A stretch of 9,574 nt of DNA from Candidatus Rhabdochlamydia sp. (lineage in GTDB: Bacteria; Chlamydiota; Chlamydiia; Chlamydiales; Rhabdochlamydiaceae): contig JASHXO010000040.1 of NCBI GenBank assembly GCA_030043495.1, positions 1-9,574 on the forward strand, read 5' to 3'. Each line of letters opens with the position of its first letter. The first letter of the stretch is position 1. Below, in pieces: positions 1-7,816 of this stretch. The notes under the pieces were generated by a model that was not told the origin of the DNA, made no database searches, and saw only the letters and a program-made list of their open reading frames with translations. The translations under genes and the position numbers were made by a program.

Positions 1-499
1 ACCATTTTTTTCTTGGAATCGTCCCCTCGAGGATCAGCACTCTGCCCTTAGGCTTTAAGATACGACGAAATTCTTTAAATGCAGCCATAATGTCCGTCAC
101 ATTACGGATTCCAAAAGAAATGGTCACACATTCAAAAGAGTTATCCGGAAAGGGAATTTCAAGGGCGCTAGCAACTTGGAATTCGACTTTATTCGCATAA
201 GATTTTTTGGCGATCTTTTGCTTGGCGATTTCGATCATCGCAGCGGCAAGATCAATGCCCACTACAGAATAAATCGAAGGATTTTTTTCTATCAATGCAA
301 TCACTTGATCGCCGGTGCCAGTCGCACAATCGAGAACTCGTATTCCTTTTTGATGAGGTAGAAAAGAGCACAGCTGTTTTCGCCATAACTGGTCCATTCC
401 AAACGTCATGATGCGATTGACGCAATCATAAGTCGGAGAAATCTGATCGAACATTTTCCAGACTTCATGACGAGAAGGAACTTCTAGATCTTTTTTCAT
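1..499 (-). CDS. ubiE: UbiE/MenG-type C-methyltransferase, 5' part (166 codons, cut by window edge)
   Basis: This is a SAM-dependent C-methyltransferase that acts late in quinone synthesis (demethylmenaquinone to menaquinone, or the matching ubiquinone step), working at the cytoplasmic membrane surface. Reading leftward from ATG at 499-497 gives an open frame to the window edge; about 60-80 C-terminal residues of a usual 230-250 are missing. Visible marks: the family's N-terminal signature near residues 24-39 (YDCVNRI, then LW, with V, T and D replacing the usual M, S and H); SAM-binding motif I at 56-64 (LDCATGTGD); acidic D83 ending the second strand; the FGIRNV motif at 129-134; and the post-motif ILKPKGRVLILE at 147-158. 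The Shine-Dalgarno sequence is poor (GGCACGGG directly before ATG). The next upstream ATG runs into a stop after one codon, so 499 is the only sensible start. In Chlamydiae the expected product is menaquinone made by the futalosine route, which would favour the name menG; that is family knowledge, not visible here. Confidence 0.93.
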   Translation of the reverse strand, partial: MKKDLEVPSRHEVWKMFDQISPTYDCVNRIMTFGMDQLWRKQLCSFLPHQKGIRVLDCATGTGDQVIALIEKNPSIYSVVGIDLAAAMIEIAKQKIAKKSYANKVEFQVASALEIPFPDNSFECVTISFGIRNVTDIMAAFKEFRRILKPKGRVLILEGTIPRKKW

Positions 500-533
500 C
501 CCGTGCCTTTTAAATCATGCAGAAAAAACTAAA

Positions 534-563
534 AAGATAGCAGCTGAGATTTTAAGTTGTAAA
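534..563 (-). promoter_or_regulatory. Candidate promoter for ubiE
   Basis: On the minus strand TTTACA (563-558) and TATCTT (539-534) are separated by 18 bases. That is five of six and four of six matches to the housekeeping -35 and -10 consensus. The predicted transcript start near 527 leaves a leader of about 28 bases before the ubiE ATG. The region is AT-rich, so chance matches are easy; treat as a candidate only. Confidence 0.4.
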
Positions 564-674
564 GAGATTTATTTTTTTGCCGCTTTTTTTCATTTTTAAC
601 TTGGATCAACAAATAGAGAGCCATGCTCTTGGATTCCACAACAAACGTAAACGATGAACTTTTCTAGACTATTA

Positions 675-726
675 ACCCAACTTGTCCCCTACCCTCCCCC
701 TTAGGTGCATAGGGGACAAGTTGGGT
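675..726. repeat. Perfect 17-bp inverted repeat, 18-base loop
   Basis: Bases 675-691 (ACCCAACTTGTCCCCTA) are exactly complementary to 710-726, leaving an 18-base C-rich then mixed loop at 692-709. The element lies between the 3' end of tRNA-Asp and the start of ubiE, both on the minus strand. A transcript from the tRNA would fold it into a strong hairpin, but neither strand has a T-run after the stem, so it is not a standard intrinsic terminator. ATTA occurs just outside the left arm (671-674) and one base outside the right arm (728-731), which might be a worn target duplication of a tiny palindromic element. I see no second copy in this window. It could be a REP-like repeat, a transcript-end stabiliser or an atypical terminator. 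Confidence 0.85.
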
Positions 727-756
727 CATTAGAAATGAAAATACTGGTAAAAGAAA

Positions 757-830
757 CGCGGGAGACGGGGCTTGAACCCGCAACTTCTGCCTTGACAGGG
801 CAGTGCTCTAACCAATTGAACTACTCCCGC
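757..830 (-). tRNA. tRNA-Asp (anticodon GUC)
   Basis: The minus-strand sequence folds into a full 74-base cloverleaf. The acceptor arm is GCGGGAG (830-824) with CTCCCGC (764-758), perfectly paired, followed by discriminator G at 757, the expected aspartate identity base. The anticodon arm reads CTGCC-CTGTCAA-GGCAG, giving anticodon GUC. The T arm is GCGGG-TTCAAGC-CCCGT with one G-U pair. The D arm contains the usual GG within AATTGGTTA. CCA is not encoded, since the next bases are TTT, so the 3' end would need tRNA nucleotidyltransferase. The gene is single, with no neighbouring tRNA in the window. Confidence 0.97.
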
Positions 831-866
831 ACAACGCGCAAGCTTGAGCGCAGCAAGATCAGGTGC

Positions 867-894
867 TCTATACGCCCAACGTGAAAAAAGTCAT
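867..894 (-). promoter_or_regulatory. Candidate promoter for tRNA-Asp
   Basis: A terminator after typA implies the tRNA has its own promoter. On the minus strand ATGACT (894-889) and TATAGA (872-867) are 16 bases apart, each four of six to consensus, giving a leader of about 30 bases before the tRNA 5' end. An alternative -10, TATACT at 907-902, has a better sequence but its nearest TTGAAA lies 21 bases upstream. Which one is used cannot be decided from sequence. Confidence 0.3.
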
Positions 895-1003
895 AGTTTA
901 AAGTATACTACAATTTTCCTCAAGCGCTTTTCAAGAGAGGGGTGTAATTAAAAGTTTTAGGTAAGCAGTTTATAGGTTGTCCTAAGAGATGGCTCTAAGC
1001 GAG

Positions 1004-1031
1004 AAAAAGTGACTTTAAATAGGAGTCACTT
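1004..1031 (-). terminator. Intrinsic terminator of typA
   Basis: Reading leftward, an 8-bp perfect stem AAGTGACT (1031-1024) and AGTCACTT (1014-1007) with a 9-base loop starts directly after the typA stop codon. It runs into a T tract (minus-strand complement of A1008-A1004, then CTC). Position, stem and T-run fit factor-independent termination. The U tract is short, so some read-through to the tRNA is possible. Confidence 0.65.
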
Positions 1032-1032
1032 G

Positions 1033-2841
1033 TTAACCTTTGCGCTTGCGGTCGTTCTCATTGAGAAGACGCTTGCGCAAGCGGATGAAATTGGGGGTGA
1101 CTTCGACGAGCTCGTCGTCTTGGATGAAGTCGATCGCTTGCTCTAACGTGAACGTTCGCGGCGGAGTGAGAATGATGTTCTCATCGCTACCTGAAGCACG
1201 GATATTGGTGAGCTGTTTTCCGCGGACGACATTGACGACGAGATCGTTGTCGCGAGAATTTTCCCCGACAATCATGCCTTCATAAACTTCATCTCCTGGA
1301 CCGATAAACAGGGAACCGCGCTCTTGGATACCAAAACAGGCATAAGCTGTGACTTTGCCAGGGCCGTTGGAAATGAGAACGCCATTGGGCCTACCTGGAA
1401 TATCGCCCTTATGCGGGCCATAACTGTCAAAGACAGAGGTAAGGATACCTAAGCCGCGGGTGACTGTGAGAAAGTTGTTGCGATAGCCCATGAGGCCGCG
1501 GGTAGGGATTAAGAATTCAATGCTGGTAATATTGTGCTCGTTAGTATTGAGGGCGCGCATTTCACCTTTACGGCGAGAAAGTTCTTCGATGACAGTGCCT
1601 GAATACTCTTGAGGGACTTCGATGTGAACAACCTCGTAAGGTTCTTGAGGTGTGCCTTCAACTTCTTTGATGATAACTTGCGGTTTGGAGATGGTAAATT
1701 CATAATTTTCACGCCGCATTGCTTCGATGAGAACGGCCAAGTGGAGCTCGCCTCGTCCGCAAATGCGGGCAGCGTCATCGCGATAATTTTCCTCAATTTT
1801 CAAAGAAATATTTGCTTTTCTTTCTTGGGAAAGGCGGTCGCGAAGCTTGTTCATTGTGACGTGCTTGCCATCTTTACCGACAAAAGGGCCATTGTTGACC
1901 ATCATTTCAACAGACAAGGTTGGTTCGGCAAGTGTGATGGGGGGCAATTGGACGATGTGGTTAGGATCGCAAAGAGTATCTCCAATGGTGATTTCAGGGA
2001 TGCCTGAAATACTGACTATGTCGCCAACGCCGGCTTCGTCCAACTCGATTTTTCGCAGGCCATGGTAGCCTTCAATTCTTTGAACCTTATGCTGGGTGGG
2101 ATGGCCGTTTTTATCGACTTTAGTGATCGGATCGCCTTTGCGGATTTTCCCTTCTAAAATACGGCCGCAAGCTTGACGACCGACAAAATCATCATAACTT
2201 AAAGTGGCGGCTTGCATGAGGAAAGGGAGATCGAGATTGCCTGGAGGATGGGGAACGGCTTTAATGATCAACTCAAAAAGCGGTCGCATGTCAGTACGGG
2301 GATCTTTGAGATCCATGATAGCAAATCCTCCCAGTCCGGAAGCATAGCAGATGGGGAAATCGAGCTGTTCATCATTCGCCCCAAGCTCAACGAAAAGGTC
2401 AAAAGTTAAATTTAATGCGCGATCAGGATCAGCGTGGGGTCGGTCGATCTTGTTAAGGACGACAATAGGCCGAAGGCCGATTTTAAGCGCCTGAGAAAGA
2501 ACAAAGCGTGTTTGCGGCATGGGGCCTTCTTGAGCATCGACGAGGAGTAGGACCGAGTTGACTAGTCCGAGGACTCGCTCGACTTCGCCGGAAAAATCCG
2601 CATGGCCGGGGGTATCTATAATATTTATTTTAAAATCCTCGAAGAAGACACTGGTATGCTTTGCAAAGATGGTGATCCCACGCTCTTTTTCTTGGTCATA
2701 GCTGTCCATGACCCTTTCAGGGATCTTTTCATTATCGCGGAAGACATTCGACTGTTTAAGCAGGCTGTCGAGCATGGTCGTCTTTCCGTGGTCAATATGA
2801 GCGATAATGGCAATATTACGAATTTTTTCTGGCTTAAACAT
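1033..2841 (-). CDS. typA: TypA/BipA ribosome-associated translational GTPase
   Basis: A 602-residue protein, full length for the family (about 600-615). TypA/BipA is an EF-G-like GTPase that binds 70S ribosomes and supports ribosome assembly and stress growth. GTPase motifs are all present: G1 at 14-22 (AHIDHGKTT), switch I ERGITI at 53-58, G3 DTPGHADF at 76-83, G4 NKID at 130-133, and G5 near YASG 166-169. Beta-barrel domain II starts near 205. The next domain carries GRGELHL at 362-368. The TypA-specific C-terminal part includes the [10 protein letters not shown] segment, which separates it from EF-G and LepA. The start at 2841 places G1 at the usual distance from the N-terminus; the Shine-Dalgarno sequence is weak (GGA about 12 bases upstream). 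It is divergent from mgtE and closed by its own terminator, so it appears monocistronic. From memory the Chlamydiaceae lack typA while environmental chlamydiae have it. Confidence 0.97.
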   Translation of the reverse strand: MFKPEKIRNIAIIAHIDHGKTTMLDSLLKQSNVFRDNEKIPERVMDSYDQEKERGITIFAKHTSVFFEDFKINIIDTPGHADFSGEVERVLGLVNSVLLLVDAQEGPMPQTRFVLSQALKIGLRPIVVLNKIDRPHADPDRALNLTFDLFVELGANDEQLDFPICYASGLGGFAIMDLKDPRTDMRPLFELIIKAVPHPPGNLDLPFLMQAATLSYDDFVGRQACGRILEGKIRKGDPITKVDKNGHPTQHKVQRIEGYHGLRKIELDEAGVGDIVSISGIPEITIGDTLCDPNHIVQLPPITLAEPTLSVEMMVNNGPFVGKDGKHVTMNKLRDRLSQERKANISLKIEENYRDDAARICGRGELHLAVLIEAMRRENYEFTISKPQVIIKEVEGTPQEPYEVVHIEVPQEYSGTVIEELSRRKGEMRALNTNEHNITSIEFLIPTRGLMGYRNNFLTVTRGLGILTSVFDSYGPHKGDIPGRPNGVLISNGPGKVTAYACFGIQERGSLFIGPGDEVYEGMIVGENSRDNDLVVNVVRGKQLTNIRASGSDENIILTPPRTFTLEQAIDFIQDDELVEVTPNFIRLRKRLLNENDRKRKG

Positions 2842-2866
2842 AAATAGGTAATTCCGAAATTTTAAT

Positions 2867-2896
2867 TTTATAGGGAGATTTTAAGGGAAATGATAA
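2867..2896 (-). promoter_or_regulatory. Candidate promoter for typA
   Basis: On the minus strand TTATCA (2896-2891) and TATAAA (2872-2867) are spaced by 18 bases. The -35 matches four of six positions. Predicted initiation near 2861 would leave a leader of about 20 bases. The spacer is very AT-rich, so other placements are possible. It lies back to back with the mgtE promoter without overlapping it. Confidence 0.35.
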
Positions 2897-2917
2897 TTAA
2901 ATACCAGATACTTTTAC

Positions 2918-2947
2918 TTGAAAAATAACGAGTTATGCGGGTATACT
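2918..2947 (+). promoter_or_regulatory. Promoter for mgtE
   Basis: TTGAAA (2918-2923), an 18-base spacer and TATACT (2942-2947) give five of six matches in both boxes to the housekeeping sigma consensus. Expected initiation near 2954 gives a leader of about 66 bases before the mgtE ATG. That is too short for an M-box Mg2+ riboswitch, and none of its features are seen. Confidence 0.6.
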
Positions 2948-2995
2948 TCGCTGAAATTTTAGGGTTTTATTTAAGATGTAAATTTAGGTGAAAAT

Positions 2996-3014
2996 CCTCT
3001 TGAAAAAGAGGGGG
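2996..3014 (+). promoter_or_regulatory. GAAA-tetraloop hairpin overlapping the mgtE ribosome binding site
   Basis: CCTCTT (2996-3001), loop GAAA (3002-3005) and AAGAGG (3006-3011) form a perfect 6-bp stem closed by a GNRA tetraloop. The 3' arm is the first part of the mgtE Shine-Dalgarno tract AGAGGGGG (3007-3014), which ends 5 bases before the ATG at 3020. The hairpin would hide GAGG (3008-3011) but leave GGG (3012-3014) free. It could lower or tune mgtE translation; this is inferred from structure only. Confidence 0.5.
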
Positions 3015-3019
3015 ACCCC

Positions 3020-4492
3020 ATGCAAATTGCCTCTGATGAAGAGATGAAAAAAACCGTGGATGATGCCGCCGCCGCGGGCAATTTATTGGAGTCTAAGACC
3101 TCGCATTTGCACGACCTTTTACAAGAAAAATTAGAACAAGCTTTCCATAAGCAAACCTCGACGGTTGTCCTTCACGATATCGTTAAAATTGCCTCCGAAC
3201 ATTCTCCCGTCGACCTCGCTTACGCTGCTTCGCGCCTCCCGCCTCATGCCCGTCCAATGATCTATGAAAATCTGTCAGGAATTGAAGCGAAGATCGATTT
3301 TATGGTGAACACGGATAGCAGCACTCGTGTCGCTATCTTGCGCCATATTAGCGATGCGGACATGAAGAAATTATTGGAACATATGCCGCCGGATGAAGCG
3401 GTCGAGGTCTTAGAAGATATTTCTGAGCGCAGGTTTCGCCGTGTTGTCGAAATGTTGGAAGCGAGCAAAGCATTGAAAATTCGCGAGATCAAAAAGCACC
3501 GCCGTAATACGGCTGGACGTTTGATGACTAACGAATTTTTTGCCTTTTCCATGGATGTGACCATTGGTCAGGCATCTGCCCATATCCGTGACAATCCGGG
3601 CATTGATCTGACGCGCCAGATTTTCGTGTTAAATCAGGCTGGAGAATTGCAAGGATATGTGCCCGCTCGCAACTTGATTGTCAATCCGCCTCATTTGCCG
3701 CTCCGGCAGGTCATGAAATCGATCCTACATAAGGTGACTCCAGAAACATCGCGCGAAGAAGTCGTGGATATCGTTGAGCGCTATAAAATTTCGGCTCTTG
3801 CCGTTGTCGATCTCAATAATCGAATGCTTGGTGTGATTACCTATGAAGATGTCCTCGATGCGATGGAGGATATCGCCGATGAAACGATTGCAAACATGGC
3901 GGGTACAGCAGAAAAAGTCAGCGAACATGAGCCACTTTTAAAACGCTTTTTTTCACGTGCTCCATGGCTTGTTGTCACGCTTTGTGCCGGCCTAATCAAT
4001 GTAGGTGTGATGTCCTCTTTTCAAAATTATGCAGGAGGCATCTTAACTTTTGTGATGTTTTTTGTGCCTTTGATCACGGGAATGTCGGGAAATATCGGTA
4101 TTCAATGCAGTACGATCCTTGTCCGCAGCATGGCACTGGGGTTGGTTTCTCTCGGCAATAGGGGAGAAGCAGTACTGAAAGAGCTTTTAATGGGCATGAC
4201 GACTGGAACTGTATTTGGAGTTCTATGCGGAATCGTCGTTTATGTGCTTGACTTTGCAGGTGTTTCCCGGGTCGATGTCAGTCCAGCTGCAGTAGGCATA
4301 ATTGTTGGGACAGGACTTACTGGAGCTTGTTTGGCGGGGACTGTGCTTGGTGTCTTGTCTCCCTTGTTTTTTGCGCGGATCGGCGTTGACCCTGCTGTTG
4401 CCTCTGGTCCAATCGTGACCGCCTTTAACGATTTTCTCTCGATGTCAATCTATTTTTTGATCGCCATTGGTCTTAGTACATTCGTCTTTTAG
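3020..4492 (+). CDS. mgtE: MgtE-family Mg2+ channel/transporter
   Basis: A 490-residue inner-membrane Mg2+ channel of the MgtE/SLC41 type, complete. Order of parts: a charged N-terminal stretch of about 50 residues; the cytosolic helical N domain (about 50-165) with the acidic, MgtE-like segment HMPPDEAVEVLEDI; a CBS pair beginning after AGRLMT (165-170) and running to about 295, which acts as the Mg2+ sensor in characterised MgtE; then the membrane domain from about 316 with five hydrophobic segments. Pore motifs are clear: PLITGMSGNIGIQ at 350-362 and VDPAVASGPIVTAFND at 456-471. D471 matches the conserved pore aspartate (D432 in the Thermus protein, by motif alignment). The family often has glycine a few residues later where this protein reads FLSMSIYF. 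Start chosen from a strong ribosome binding site (AGAGGGGG, 5-base gap). It probably supplies Mg2+ to an intracellular bacterium. It is separated from the next gene by 295 bases and is probably its own transcript. Confidence 0.97.
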   Translation: MQIASDEEMKKTVDDAAAAGNLLESKTSHLHDLLQEKLEQAFHKQTSTVVLHDIVKIASEHSPVDLAYAASRLPPHARPMIYENLSGIEAKIDFMVNTDSSTRVAILRHISDADMKKLLEHMPPDEAVEVLEDISERRFRRVVEMLEASKALKIREIKKHRRNTAGRLMTNEFFAFSMDVTIGQASAHIRDNPGIDLTRQIFVLNQAGELQGYVPARNLIVNPPHLPLRQVMKSILHKVTPETSREEVVDIVERYKISALAVVDLNNRMLGVITYEDVLDAMEDIADETIANMAGTAEKVSEHEPLLKRFFSRAPWLVVTLCAGLINVGVMSSFQNYAGGILTFVMFFVPLITGMSGNIGIQCSTILVRSMALGLVSLGNRGEAVLKELLMGMTTGTVFGVLCGIVVYVLDFAGVSRVDVSPAAVGIIVGTGLTGACLAGTVLGVLSPLFFARIGVDPAVASGPIVTAFNDFLSMSIYFLIAIGLSTFVF

Positions 4493-4787
4493 TAATTAAT
4501 CTTTTTTTCAAGCTGTTTGGGCATACTACTGATGCAACATAAAGCCAAATTCTGCTAGAATCTTTCTTTTTTCCAGGTATTTCTCATTTACCCAAAACAA
4601 ATTCAAAAATTGGGAGTTCGACTAAGTTGCGGCACTTACTAAAAATAAAGGGTTGCTCATTTGTAAGAGAGAGCTCAACAATAAATTGAGTGCTACGCAG
4701 TCGATTCATAGAGCTTCATAAAATATCAAGCTTTAGTCTTGCTATTTTGATAAATGGTTTATATATTCAAGCACGTGGAAGGATTTT
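4493..4787. other. Intergenic region between mgtE and dciA-like gene
   Basis: No credible coding region is seen on either strand. It begins with a T-rich run after the mgtE stop. It includes a short hairpin ATTCT-gct-AGAAT (4549-4561) followed by CTTTCTTTTTT, a weak possible mgtE terminator, and a second weak hairpin CTCAA/TTGAG (4674-4690). It ends with the promoter described separately. In Chlamydia, as I recall, tgt and a small gene occupy this position; I find no recognisable remnant of either. Confidence 0.6.
4739..4767 (+). promoter_or_regulatory. Candidate promoter of the dciA-gyrB-gyrA operon
   Basis: TTGCTA (4739-4744), 17-base spacer, TATATT (4762-4767): four and five of six consensus matches at ideal spacing. 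Initiation near 4774 would give a very short leader of about 14 bases that just includes the ribosome binding site at 4777-4783. No other good promoter is seen in the two downstream spacers, so this may drive all three genes. Confidence 0.5.
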
Positions 4788-5102
4788 ATGGACAAAGGGG
4801 ATGGATCCAATCTTACAAATAAGCAGATGAAAGACCTGCTCCCAAAAGTTTTGAATCAGATTGGCGCTATCCATCGCGATCGACCCGATTTGATCCTCGT
4901 GGCCTGGCCGCAGATTATCGGTGAAAAGCTTGCCTCGATGACTAAGGCAATGAGTTTTGAAAAAGGTATACTCGTTGTAAAAGTGAGCAATTCCACTTTA
5001 TATAGTTTGCTCTCTCAACACGAACGGAGCCGTTTGTTGAAGAATTTAAGGGAAAAATTTCCCTCCGTTGAGATAAAGAATATACATTTTCGCATCGGTT
5101 AG
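4788..5102 (+). CDS. DciA/DUF721-family protein, probable replicative helicase loader/operator
   Basis: A 104-residue protein matching the DUF721 (now DciA) pattern: a helical N-terminus, tryptophan W40 followed by PQIIGEKLAS with glycine at 45, a basic/polar stretch, the hydrophobic strand GILVVKV (60-66), then STLYSLLSQHERSRLL and a final beta strand. Family knowledge: DciA interacts with the replicative helicase DnaB and replaces DnaC/DnaI in most bacteria; chlamydiae are not known to carry DnaC or DnaI. The short length fits compact members that have little beyond the KH-like core. A strong GGAAGGA site lies 4 bases before the ATG. It sits 61 bases ahead of gyrB on the same strand. DUF721 genes also border gyrB in Actinobacteria, which supports a DNA replication role. 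Family assignment is from motif recognition; the loader function is inferred. Confidence 0.82.
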   Translation: MDKGDGSNLTNKQMKDLLPKVLNQIGAIHRDRPDLILVAWPQIIGEKLASMTKAMSFEKGILVVKVSNSTLYSLLSQHERSRLLKNLREKFPSVEIKNIHFRIG

Positions 5103-5160
5103 TTTGCAATCGGCTCTAAAAAACTCGCTCGCGAAAAAAAATAATTTAGAATTTGAGTAA

Positions 5161-7647
<2,487 letters not shown>

Positions 7648-7659
7648 GAAGGCATTTAT

Positions 7660-7784
7660 AAATTCAAATGGTGGCTTTTTGTATCTTTTTCGTTCTCTCT
7701 TTGTGTCTCTTCTTGGCCTACTTACATAAGTGTGTCCTGCGAAGAGGCACAAAAATAAAACGAAAAATCCACTGATTTGGATTT
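7660..7784 (+). repeat. Long interrupted inverted repeat filling the gyrB-gyrA spacer
   Basis: Almost the whole 169-base spacer can fold on itself. Paired segments from outside in: 7660-7669 with 7775-7784 (10 bp, one G-U); 7671-7674 with 7769-7772 (4 bp); 7686-7694 (TTTTTCGTT) with 7759-7767 (9 bp, perfect); 7700-7712 with 7741-7753 (13 bp, one G-U); and a small inner hairpin ACTT/AAGT around 7720-7731. The two main stems are joined by a symmetric 5x5 internal loop, while 7675-7685 is bulged on the left. The structure begins 12 bases after the gyrB stop and ends 14 bases before the gyrA Shine-Dalgarno site. A competing local hairpin AAAATCCA/TGGATTTT (7764-7785) uses the same bases. No T-run follows, so a simple terminator is unlikely. 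It may be an RNA element between the two genes or a worn palindromic insertion. Confidence 0.7.
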
Positions 7785-7816
7785 TGTAAATATCTTCTAA
7801 GGAGAGCAAGCAAAAC

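Noticed and set aside
176..361. 61-aa plus-strand open frame near the left edge
   Set aside because: It is antisense to ubiE, whose SAM-binding motifs are clear.
614..629. Short hairpin AGAGC-cat-GCTCT ahead of ubiE
   Set aside because: Five base pairs with a 3-base loop and no T-run; expected by chance at this length.
836..851. Near-palindromic GCGC-AAGCTT-GCGC block just upstream of tRNA-Asp
   Set aside because: The palindromic core is only about 8 bp around AAGCTT, with short GCGC ends; too small to assign a function.
1609..2007. 132-aa open frame on the plus strand inside typA
   Set aside because: It lies wholly antisense to a well-supported TypA frame and its translation has no recognisable domain.
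2954..3019. Possible Mg2+ riboswitch (M-box) before mgtE
   Set aside because: The leader is about 66 bases, far too short, and no M-box core is seen; only the small hairpin is supported.
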